From: Membranipora membranacea
Taxonomy: Eukaryota; Bryozoa; Gymnolaemata; Cheilostomatida; Membraniporidae
DNA: 64,000 bases
Direction of reading: 5' to 3'
Assembly: GCA_914767715.1 (NCBI GenBank)
Contig: OU612065.1
Location: forward strand, 31,372,001-31,436,000
In this document: piece after piece, positions 24,507 through 35,041 of the stretch
Layout: each line of letters begins with the position of its first letter
Position numbering within the stretch: the first letter of the stretch is position 1
The notes under the pieces: model-generated
What the model was told of the DNA's origin: nothing
What the model saw: only the letters and a program-made list of their open reading frames with translations
Database searches by the model: none
Program-made: the position numbers and the translations under genes

Positions 24507-26120
24507 TCAGTGTGCTCCATAGAGTTATTATATACTCTAGAGTGGACAATGCAGTGCTAAAAACGTCCTACTTAATTATTGCGAAATCCATGACACAACA
24601 CAATCTGGTTGTGCATGGCTAGCGCCTGTATCATATAACCTATCATTGAGAATATACGTATTGGGCATGGTAATTTAGATTTTCAGAGCGCTTATAGCCA
24701 TTTTTTGTGGAACATTTTTTTTATGACAGCAAGGTAGTTACAGCAGGTACTTTCTCTTTCTATTCCATGAAGCAACAAAATGTGGTTGTGCGTGGATAGT
24801 GCATGAATCATTGACTTTTTCATTTAAAATATTAGACTTAGACATTCAAATTTAGTTTATGGAGCACTTATAGCCATTTTTTCGGATAATTTCACATGTA
24901 ACACCATTGACATCACCTGCAGGTATTTCATCTTCCAGTCAGTATAAAAATTTTCTTATTCGCCCATTAAAATGTATATATATCAACCGCAAACACATGA
25001 GCTTAAATCGCAATGACAGGGCTTTGACTGTGTCCTGTCGCTCTAACTAATATGTCGCACACTCAGTCGGTTTATTTTATCTGTTCAGTTCCAGCTACTG
25101 AGGATGATTTGTGTTAACATGGGGTACAGATAGCCTGTGGAAAAGCGATTGCAGGTGAAAAAGTTTGCTGCTTTCCTTTATCTTCTATAGATTTTTTAGC
25201 AATATCTTTGTATAACTTTTCATTTCACACTATTAGATGACTTGCAAGTGATTTCTTTAACAGTCAGGGGACAAAAATGATTGGTGTTATCCCCTTAAAA
25301 CACTAAAAATCTCAACCGCCAACACATCATCAGGATAAAATCCGAATTACCTGGCTAGCCGTTTTTGCCCCTACCACTTGCCGGCCAGTTTAACTGTGTC
25401 CTTTCTCTCTAACTAAAATGTTACACACAAGGTGATTTCATTTTATCTGTCCAGTATTGTAACTTCATATAATACAATGCGTGTAAGTAACCTGTGGTTC
25501 AAAAATGTTGAGATTAAAGATCTCGGGTTTTGGTTTGGCTATGTCATTTAACGCTCTAAATTCCTTCTCCGGGTAGCCACTCGTGTTTGTATTGAAACTA
25601 TTCAAGCCAACACAGCAGGTTAAATCAATAAATACATAAATACATACTCTTCTGCTGAGTCGCTGAACATCAAGAGAACGTCAAATGGAAAACTCAAGAT
25701 TCATGCTTGTCCAGATTGACTCTAGATTTTCTTAAATTCCCTAACTCAGTCTGGAAAATTGTATGAAAATTGAAGTAAGTTATCAGTTACAACACATCAT
25801 GTAGAAAACACCATAATATTACATCTTTGCAACTCCAATCTTCAGTTGAGAAGAGTACAGAGGGCTTAATGTGAGACTTTAATAATTTATTTGTCACATA
25901 AAAATCTTTCCATAAAAAAATGGGTATAAGCAATCTAAAAATCTCAATTCCCATACCCAATACGTATATTCTCAATGATAAGTTATGTGATGCAGGCACT
26001 AGCCATGCACAACCAGATTGCGTTGTGTTATGGATTTTGCAATAATTAAGTAGGACAAAAACTGATGCTATTTTTGTACACATTGTCCACTCTAGAGTAT
26101 ATAATAACTCTATGGTGTGC
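24507..26120. repeat. Long inverted repeat block with about 210-base arms
   Basis: The arm at about 24507-24720 is the reverse complement of about 25905-26120, with good identity by eye across ATAGAGTTATTATATACTCT, GTTGTGCATGGCTAG and GAGAATATACGTATTGGG. A weaker direct copy of part of the arm lies at about 24779-24885. The structure resembles a non-autonomous foldback or terminal-inverted-repeat element inserted in the intron of the caspase remnant. I did not find a clear target-site duplication. Confidence 0.65.
24958..25500 (+). repeat. Direct repeats inside the inverted-repeat block
   Basis: Bases about 24958-25150 and 25292-25500 share an ordered set of blocks: CAACCGC then AACACATC/G, TGTGTCCT, CTCTAACTAA, and TTATTTTATCTGT or CATTTTATCTGT, then TAGCCTGTGG or TAACCTGTGG. 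The period is about 330 bases and identity is moderate. They fill the central part of the inverted-repeat block. Confidence 0.45.
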
Positions 26121-26630
26121 TCTAAAAACTGAGAGGATATTCTGAGCATAAAAGTCTGAATAGTCATGGGGCCCTTTTTCTCCAGCAGCTACCCATGATT
26201 GTGTCTTATTGCAGATAATGGTTATCGAGGCTTGTCAGTTGTTCTCTACACATGGTATGCTGCCACCTGCAGGTGTCAGTGAGTCAGATGCACCAACACC
26301 CAGCAGTGTACTCGACCATCATCTGAACAAATATTCATCTACCTTACCAACAGTATGTGCATTCCTTTTGTGTCAAGTTCAAACTCACACCAGCAAACCT
26401 AGGAGATATTGCTGATTATAAATCACAAAACAAATAGCTATGAATAGTAAAACAAGTATAGAACCTGATGTGGCGTACACAGGAACGCTACACGATCTAT
26501 TCAATTAGTCCAGAAGCCACCCAAAGCTATCTTTCAGTTTCAAAATAAATCTCTTTCTGGCTACAATTCGGTTGTTTGGGTACATGGATCAGCTTAGCAG
26601 TGTTCAAAACCACAAAATATTAATATAACT

Positions 26631-26949
26631 ACGACCAATTGGCACAGTATAATAATCTATAGCCTTAGCCCTCCATTCATATGCGCTTATCTATCAAGCA
26701 CCTGCTCTAGCACGCTATTATATTATGATTTAAGGCTGTCATTAGTACACCTCAATAATGTCTATACTTATTATATAGACTACGGTTGCAACGACCAATT
26801 GGCACTGTATAATAATCTATAGCCTTAGCCCTCCACTCATAGCGCTTATCTATGAAGCACCTGCTCTAGCACGCTATTATATTATGATTTAAGGCTGTCA
26901 TTAGTACATCTCAATAATGTCTATACTTATTATATAGACTAAGGTTGCT
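26631..26949 (+). repeat. Two-unit tandem repeat (160 bp) upstream of the ankyrin-caspase gene
   Basis: Unit 1 is 26631-26790 and unit 2 is 26791-26949, both starting ACGACCAATTGGCAC and ending near ATATAGACTA. They differ by a few substitutions and a one-base loss (CATATGCGC against CATAGCGC). Each unit contains ACTTATTATATAGAC. The second unit ends about 160 bases before the start codon of the caspase-like gene, so the repeat may include promoter elements. Confidence 0.85.
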
Positions 26950-27110
26950 ACTTAGTGCTACTGGGAAATCCCATTTTTATCGATGAGTCATGGATCACAT
27001 CATTTTAGTAATCAAAACCAGTTAATCTACGTAGTTCATTGTTAGTATAACTGTGGCATAGCCAAGTACTACAAATCCTCGCTCTCAAACGAAACTGTTC
27101 CTCATTTATA

Positions 27111-30100
27111 ATGGCAGCAGCAGTTGCAGCAGATACCACCCAGTATCCTGTCTGGTTAGGAGAAGATAATAAACTCTACTATGATCAGACTGGACTAGAG
27201 TATCACCTCCTACAAGTACTCAACTATAACCAGGATGATGTACCAAGAGTTATACAGCAGATAGCTCTGCTTCTGAATGACCAGTCAATTTACTGGAGAG
27301 ATACCTCAGCTGGTACCCTCAATGTTATCATTATGTGTATGAGACATGATCAGTTAATGAGACTGTTAAGTTCTGAGAATGACGATGGTTGGACAGCACT
27401 GCATAACTGTGGACTCTTTGAAAGAAGTGATATAATGAAGTTGATATTTGACTGTGTCAATGAAGAGGAGCGTTACCAGCTTCTCAGTATCAAGGATTCT
27501 ACCCTGAATACGACACCTCTCCATATTTCATGCTCCTATGGTGACACAGAATCAGTGAGGCTGATAATGGACAGTGTTAATCAGGATATGAGATACTCTC
27601 TACTACAGATGACAGATCGTTATGATTTTAATTCACTAAACTTTGCAGCGGCGAGAGGTCATGCTGATATCCTGAAGATAATAAATGACTCTGTAACAGA
27701 GCAGCAGTGGATTAATCTTCTACAGATGAAGGGCTATGAAAGATATACAGTTCTACACGCAGCAGCATTATTTGGTAATAATCAAATAATGATAACAATA
27801 AGAGATACTGTAACTAATGATGTGTGGCTGCAGTTACTCTCTACTCCTCTACCAGAGTATGATCCTGATGATGGTGATAATGAAGTTGGCTACCAACAGG
27901 CCACCAGGTGGATGGATGATTTCAGAGCCACTGCAAAGATCGACAAGGCTCTCACTGAAACTGACCAACAAGGTAAATTTTGTTATATAATATTATTTCT
28001 AGGATACACAGCAGGAATTCGTTGGTGCTGGCAATGTACTGAATATTATAGATTACTATTAGATATGCAAATAATCTCTGCCTCGTATTTATTTGATGCA
28101 AACCGACATTTTTTCCCCTTATTATAAATAGGACTGGTATCTATATTTTGACAAAAGTTCATCTATAGGCTGTTTAGCTGCAGCCAGGGCCAAGTAATTT
28201 GGAATGAGTTAAAGATCGTTATTAGTTTATTCACTGTTGTAAAACTGAAAGTGAAAACGTAACAGTTTATTAGAAAGTGGGAAAACACTGATTTGAATGA
28301 CAAGAAATACATGGGAATGAACAGCAAATAACAATCCAAGCGATATTTACCTCATTGGATCCTTTACATAAATGTGGTTACAGCTATGTATTAGGTGAAA
28401 ACCATTAATTTGCATATGTAAATGTGAATGGTGAGCTGCCGCATACAACTGACTGTAATTAGTCATTGTGGAGAAAATAGAGAAATATAATCACATTCAA
28501 AGAATAGCTGAAAGCTAAATAGCCTTCCGCTTGTCGATTCAAGCTAGGTGCATATTTTTAGTCCTGCAGCTAAACCCCCCCCCCCCCCCCGCAATGACGC
28601 GTCATTCCAAACAAAACATAACATTAAATAATAGAATGCAGATTTCTAAGCCATTGAAGTTTTCGTTCGGATGAAGTGTCAACATCATACAGTCTTTACA
28701 TACAATGCTGAGAGATACCTGGATCAAAAACTAAGCGCTGTGTTATTAGTGGGACTGAATGTTGGCCGAGCGGTAATGAAAGACACCAACACCAAGACAG
28801 ATAGCGATAACTGAGTTTTGTAACAGTGTCCTTGTATACAAGAATAAGCTGAGTAGGTTTCTTGGCTGCATGTATATTTTCTGAACTTGTATTTAGTTCA
28901 GCAAAGAGTAAGTCACAAAGTGATGCAGCTTTGATTTCGTTGTCTATAGACTGGTAAAATATATTTGAGTCTGAAGTATGCCCAATAACATCAGCTCCAA
29001 TAGATGAGGCAGTATTGACAGCCTGGCGCACATGAATGATCAAAGCAGTCTCTGAACTAAATGTATCGGATCCCAGTATTAAATTTATCATTAGTACCAT
29101 GAAGTTATTATACGGGTATAACCTAAACATAACTATTGCCGACCACTCATGGGGGAACAACGGCTCTTTTTGCCTTACGTATCCTCACCCCATCACTACC
29201 AATCTCCACTAATTAATATCCATTTATTTCCCAGAACATTGGCCTTTCAATCGGAAGTGTAATAAGAGCTGACTGTAAAGTGAAACTTACATAATGTAAA
29301 CTAACCATATAAACTTGTTAGTGGTTGCTTCTAAAAAGGTCAGATCTCAAACCTATCGTCAGTGAATCTTTCGATAGCTCCCTGGAAATATGAACACAAA
29401 ACATTAATTTCAGGTTTATATACAATTGTAAATCTTCATTACGTGTAAAATTAGGAGTGTAGTTTGTCGTAGGTATGATCATGTTTGGTGTTTCCTCTAG
29501 CAGAGGCTTTGGGTTCGAACTTTGTTATAAAATGTTATGGGATCCTCAATGAAAGATAATTATTTTGTGAAATGTGTACAGGTAGAGAATGATCCAATCA
29601 CCGAAATGGCTTTTTTGTAGAGGAAAGCTGAGTCCTGGCAGCGCTGGCAACATAATAAGGCACTAAAATACAGTAAAAAACCATAAATAAAAGATGTCTT
29701 AAACATTAATTTCAATGCTTTTCAGACTGCTAACTTTCTGCAACTGGATGCATTTTATAATTCAAATCGGGTCACAAAGTACCTGGGCCTTGGGGTCCTG
29801 TAACATTTCTATATACTGCACTGAGAATGAGTAGTTAGTACAAGCAACAGCATGGCCGTGTCTTCATAAATCAAATGAAACCAACTTTCTAATAGTTTTT
29901 TTTTAAATATGTGGTTATCTATTATTGATGGTTACTTTTACAGATCTGCTGATTCAGAGACAGAATATCACAGAGACAGAGTCTCTAACTGTAGATCAGA
30001 TACAGGTGTTGTCTCCTCTAAGCACACAATACATCATCCCATACAAGCAGGAGAAGAGTAAGAGATACGGTCTGATACTGTTCAGCTCTGAGAACAGGTC

Positions 30101-30996
30101 CGGAGCAGCTGCAGAAGCAGATGATCTGGAACAGGCTCTGGAGGCAGCGGGTTGTGAGGTGATGAAGATGGAGTGGTATGAGGCCAGAGAACTTCAGGGT
30201 ATTATCGACAGTGCTATGGATAGGATTGTAGGCGACTGCTCACTGCTTATTGTGTGTCTAATGTCTCATGGCTCTAGAGGTGTACTGAAGGGACAAGGGG
30301 GAGAAGAGATTGCAGTTAATGACATTCTACACCAGTTCACCTACACTCTGCCTGAATCAGTACCACTAGTAAGATAATCTTACCATTAACACTAACACTC
30401 CCTGGCTATTTGTACACCTATGTTTTATTCCCACAATTTCTCAAGCTGGAGCAATAAATATGTTTTTCAACTTTTAATTGGTTATTATTGAACGTAGCCA
30501 TGTAGCCCACAATGCAATTTTCTGGAATTCCCAGTCAAGGCCAAGAATAATATACATGTGATAGGCATGATGGCACTTATAACCAGGTCAAGGTTTTACA
30601 TGGTGGGATTATCTCTTATTGCAGATAATGGTTATCCAGGCTTGTCAGGTGTTCTCTACATATGGTATGCTGCCACCTGCAGATGACAGTGAGTCCGATG
30701 CACCGACACCCAGCAGTGTACTCGACCCTCATCTGAACAAACACATAGTTCTACGGAGACGCCATACAGCACTTCTCATGGCCACAATAACGGGTGGTCT
30801 GGCCTACAGAGGGGCATTTACAGGAGCCATAGCTAATGAGTTCAGAGAGGCTGATGGTAAGAAGGATATCTGTAGTATGTATATACATGCTGTAGCAGAT
30901 CCAGCCTGCAGAGAACAATGTCCTGAATTCAGAATGACTCTAGATAAAACTCTGATACTTCCACCTGCTGTCAATCATTCTGCTACACAAGGCTGA
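27111..30996 (+). CDS. Ankyrin-repeat caspase-like protease
   Basis: Three exons, 27111-27972, 29944-30368 and 30625-30996, sum to 1659 bases (552 aa plus stop) with consistent phases and GT-AG introns. Exon 1 encodes an N-terminal region with about four ankyrin-like repeats at roughly residues 85-245 (DGWTALHNCG, TTPLHISCSYGD, NSLNFAAARGHADI, YTVLHAAALFGNN). Exon 2 encodes the caspase large subunit with KRYGLILFSSEN and the catalytic histidine in LMSHGSRG. Exon 3 starts with the catalytic cysteine motif (VIQACQVF, against the usual QACRG), followed by a small-subunit-like ATITGGLAYRGAFTGAIANEF, where YRG may correspond to the SWR of the S1 pocket. The likely role is an intracellular cysteine protease in cell death or innate signalling, with ankyrin repeats in place of a CARD or DED prodomain. 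Activity and aspartate specificity are inferred only. An AATAAA lies at 31353-31358. Confidence 0.85.
28575..28590 (+). repeat. Poly-C tract in caspase intron 1
   Basis: An uninterrupted run of 16 C in the first intron of the ankyrin-caspase gene. It has no clear function, and such runs are prone to length error in sequencing. Confidence 0.8.
28696..29160 (-). other. Unassigned antisense open frame in caspase intron 1
   Basis: A 154-residue open frame on the minus strand inside intron 1 of the ankyrin-caspase gene. It includes protein-like stretches such as TASSIGADVIGHTSD and ASLCDLLFAELN. I recognise no domain. It could be an exon of a nested gene, transposon debris or chance. Confidence 0.2.
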
Positions 30997-31641
30997 CGCT
31001 GCCAGATAACATAACGTAGATTTTGTTGTTATTTGCTTTGTTTTACACTTAGAGCGTCATGATAATTTTTTATTTTCAGCCTCGCATACTTTACAACCTT
31101 ATCTGAACTAGCTAAATCGTTTATGTAAGCATTTTGCTAATATTTACCATACAAATTCGATGTAAAGCTAATAATCAATAATCAGTTCTATCAGAACTTT
31201 GTGTTAACATACGAAGCCTGAATCAGAAAATGGGACAGAATTCTAATTGTTTTGGCATCCCTGAGTAAATGTTAATTCTGTATTTTCCTTCAATTATGAC
31301 TGTATTTATTGAATATCTAAGAATATCTTTGCCTCAGTGACATGTTCCATTCAATAAAAAGGTGACGGTTATCATGTTAAAAGTTTTAATGCACCAACGC
31401 TCAATTTCCCTGTTTGGGTGTCATGTTCAGAAGTCTAAGTTTTTTTATTTGAATACAAATGACGCACTGTAGCAAGATCTTAACATCAGATTACATTTTG
31501 TCCTCTTCATTTGAACGCAGTGTGGAACAGAAAGTCAAAAAACCTATTAGTTGATTTTGCAGTTTTATACTAATAGTATATATCCTTCCTTCATCACAAC
31601 TCTGATCTGATCACAGGCTTGCCATAACTCAAATAATATAA

Positions 31642-31682
<41 letters not shown>

Positions 31683-32844
31683 TACCTGTGATGTGTATAC
31701 AATGCCTTTCCTGTGTCATTTCCAATTGTCATTTGGTAGATGAATGATCATTGTGATGGTTAGAAAGGTATGACAGGCTACAACTGGAAAGTTGTATAAT
31801 GACAGAAACAAAATTGATCAATCAACTTATGTATAGCTTAATTATAATAATTAAAATTATTGATATTTATGAGCATCGTTACACTGAGAGACATTGTATC
31901 TAATCACACAAACTGGTAGATGGACTCTATGCGATATCAGCCTGTAAAAATACTATAAATTATGGATGGTACAGATCAGGCTGTGGATTAACAAGTTATC
32001 CACAACTATAATCAGGTGATAAATATAATCCACTAAAAAAGATTTAACTGTTTATTAAAAGTAGCAGTTGCTCCTTACTGTGAAAGAAAAGGAAATATCC
32101 CTCATTTTATAAATATTTACTTCGATAGATCGGGATAGCAGGTCATCCATTTTCTGATTAGAATAAAGATACAATCCCCATGACCATACTCATACCCTTC
32201 CATGTCATTAGGGACTTGATTATGTATCCAGGTGTCTCTACGAGAACCTTATTAGCAAACAGATTCGATGGGGGCCGGTTTCAACGTGTGCCCTTTGCAA
32301 AATATGCTCAGACCGATAATTTCATCACTAAGCTGGCAATGCATTGCTCCTGGTTTTACTCAGATAATAGTTATTGAATGACTATTCACTACTAAGCTGT
32401 ATAAAGAATCAATGAATTTTGTTTGGCTGTTGTTGGGTTTTCAGGCGGTAGATAAATATAAATGGTTTTCTAGTCTTTTTTATGATGTTATCTTTGCCTA
32501 TGAATGAGGCAGCCATCAACTGTAGCACTTGCAAAGCATCACATAATCGATAATAAATTTGTAATATAGGTTATTGATCCTGTGTATGCGATGCCTTGCC
32601 ATTTTATTTGCTCTGTTAATATTGTCAATATTGAAAAGTGTTAAATATCCTCCTCCACCTTTGGGTACAAACAGTGTTAAAATTTCTTCCATAGAGAACT
32701 TGGCAGCTGACAGTTGACTGCACCAGGCGTTCTCAGCTGTTCAATGCTACAATATTGATGTGTAAATAATTTCCTTTTCTAAGAACGGACATTCAAAAAT
32801 GAAAAAGGAACAAGATCAATTAAGCCTACTAAAACTTATTAAAT
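30997..32844. other. Spacer between the two caspase-like loci
   Basis: No gene recognised. It contains a candidate polyadenylation signal AATAAA at 31353-31358 for the upstream gene and an (AT)n microsatellite at about 31633-31680. Confidence 0.5.
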
Positions 32845-35041
32845 AACTCTGTAACAGAGCAGCAGTGGATTAATCTTCTACAGATGAAGGGCTATGAAGG
32901 ATATACAGCTCTACACGGAGCAGCATATTGGGATAATAATCAAACGATGATAACAATAAGAGATACTGTAACTAATGATGAGTGGCTGCAGGTACTCTCT
33001 ACTCCTCTACCATGTCCTGGTATATTTATTAACCGACACCGACACCGACACAGACAGGCCACCGACAGGCCACCAGGTGGATGGATGATTTCAGAGCCAC
33101 TGCAAAGATCGACAAGGCTCTCACTGAAACTGACCAACAAGGTAAATTTTGTTGTATAATATATTATTTCTAGGATACACAGCAGGAATTCGTTGGTGCT
33201 GGCAATGTACTGAATATTATAGATTACTATTAGATATGCAAATAATCTCTGCCTCGTATTTATTTGATGCAAAACCGACATTTTTTCCCCTAATTATAAA
33301 TAGGACTGGTATCTATATTTTGACCAAAAAACCAGCAACCAACAAGGTAAATTTTGACCTCTTATTTATTTCTAGGATACACAGCGATTTGTTGATACTG
33401 TCAAGGTACTGACTATAACTGATTACTATATTTGTATGCAAACAATTTTCTAGATGAAGGCAGATATTATTTTATTGTTTATGTGGCTGCTAGGCCAATT
33501 TTGACCGAAACACTGAAGATGCCAAATTAAATTTATAATTGATGTCAAACCTATTTGGAATAAGAAAGTTTGAGTCAAAGCCAGTCTAATTGTAACTCCT
33601 TGGTTGAGTAAAGACTAAAATTATACCTTGGAGATTTTATAGTGTCGAAACCTAAACATTGTTTTCAACCTATTCTAACCCAATTGCATTTAGCTTAACC
33701 TTTTTACATAACAACACTAAAGCGTAACACTTGTTAGAATTGAGCAAATTATAGTTATCTCATAAAAGAAAAAAAAATTGCCATTTTTCCATGTGAGCAT
33801 AATAGTTTTCGTTCACTACCTTGAATACGCAAGCGATATATTTTTTCCTGTGTCAATTACTCATTACAGGTAAACAAACTCTGATAAAAGAGCTTGTAAA
33901 AAGTGAACCACTCACAGTTACTCAGATATTGAAGTTGTCTCCTCACAGCTCAAACTACATCATACCACACAGACAGGAGAACTGTAAGAGATATGGTCTG
34001 ATTCTCTACAGCACACTCCACAGACCAGGAGCAGAAGAAGAAGCTGCAAATCTGGAGCAGTCTCTGCAGACAGCTGGCTGTGACGTCTCTAAGCTTGAGT
34101 GGTACGATGCTGGTGAGCTCCACAACATGATTGAGAGTGTGTTGACTAGTATGATCGCTGACTGCTCACTGCTGATTGTATGTCTGATGGCGCATGGTAG
34201 CAGAGGGGCTATAAAAGGAGGTTCTGGAAAAGGGATACCATGCAATGATGTCCTTCATCAACTAAGCTTCGCTCTTCCTAAAGACTTACCACTGGTGAGA
34301 GGTTGACAAAATAATCAGACTCAATCTTGCTACAAACCTTGAGTATCAGCAAATGGGGCAATTCAATCATCTTGAATTTATCTGAATATTTCTTCGGCTT
34401 TTTAGGATAAATTGCATTATGGGAACTTTCCTACGCGCCCTACTTGGTGTAAATACTATTAAGAAAGCAACACACCTTTCTATTATAGTTCAGAGAATTG
34501 TCACTGCCTTGTTGGCTATGTTTCTTCTTATGTTAGGGATGCTATCTGCCATATCTTTAAAGATTTCCACATTGGTGACTGAGACAATTTGTTGATTGTT
34601 CAGTAACCCTGATCGGATTTGAGTTTATAGATACGTACTATCATTAATATTATCCAGGTTGTGCTGCTCAAGGCATGCCAAGTAGCAGATGGGCCGTCTT
34701 CAATGAATTCTTCAGTTACTCCATCAGATCCAGCACCAACACAGCTGTCAGATCCTCAGAAGGATCAGCATATAACACTCACCAGACCACACACAGTGCT
34801 ACTTCTAGCTACAGTAAGAGGAGGCGTGGCTTATAGGGGAGTGTTCACTGGTGCCATTGCTGATGAGTTCAGAACAGCCGATGGTAAAAAAGATATCTAC
34901 GACATGTTTCACGCAGCCGTCGCTTCAATGGAGATCGCGTATCCAGAATGCACTACACAGAAACCTGAACTACGAAGTGTCACAACGAAGACGCTTGTTT
35001 TCCCTCCAGCTCCCCCAACTGCTAGCCAGCCAAGTATATAG
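32845..35041 (+). pseudogene. Second caspase-like locus with damaged 5' exon
   Basis: Three pieces match the intact gene. Bases about 32845-33141 match only the end of the ankyrin exon (last repeat and linker), with no start codon and an 11-base tandem duplication (ACAGGCCACCG at 33054-33064, copied from 33065) that shifts the frame. Exons 33870-34294 (425 bases, the same length as in the intact gene) and 34658-35041 are fully open and spliceable. They encode KRYGLILYSTLHRP, the catalytic-histidine motif LMAHGSRG, the cysteine motif LLKACQVADG and the small-subunit motif ATVRGGVAYRGVFTGAIADEF. The caspase half therefore still looks functional while the ankyrin half does not. A second, diverged copy of the exon-1/intron-1 junction lies near 33332-33440, suggesting that the original 5' exon was replaced or rearranged. 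If another upstream exon or promoter exists, this could still be a gene. An AATAAA is at 35499-35504. Confidence 0.65.

Larger units (their letters stand above)
23761..26345 (+). pseudogene. Degraded caspase-like gene remnant
   Basis: Two separated pieces match exons of the intact caspase-like gene. Bases 23761-23825 match the histidine exon (LISHGSRGVLKGQ), but an in-frame TGA replaces a codon just before ISHG. Bases about 26213-26335 match the cysteine exon (IMVIEACQLFSTHGMLPPA), but the match ends after HLNK and the frame runs into unrelated sequence. The interval between them is about 2.3 kb, against about 250 bases in the intact gene, and is filled by repeats. No ankyrin exon was found upstream. 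Confidence 0.75.

Noticed and set aside
28171-28575. GTTTAGCTGCAG and its complement flanking about 400 bases in caspase intron 1
   Set aside because: The 12-base match is not at element-like ends, neighbouring matches are in the wrong order for terminal inverted repeats, and no target duplication was seen.
31633-31680. A CRISPR-like or functional repeat array
   Set aside because: It is a plain AT microsatellite; no spaced repeats typical of CRISPR are present anywhere in the window.
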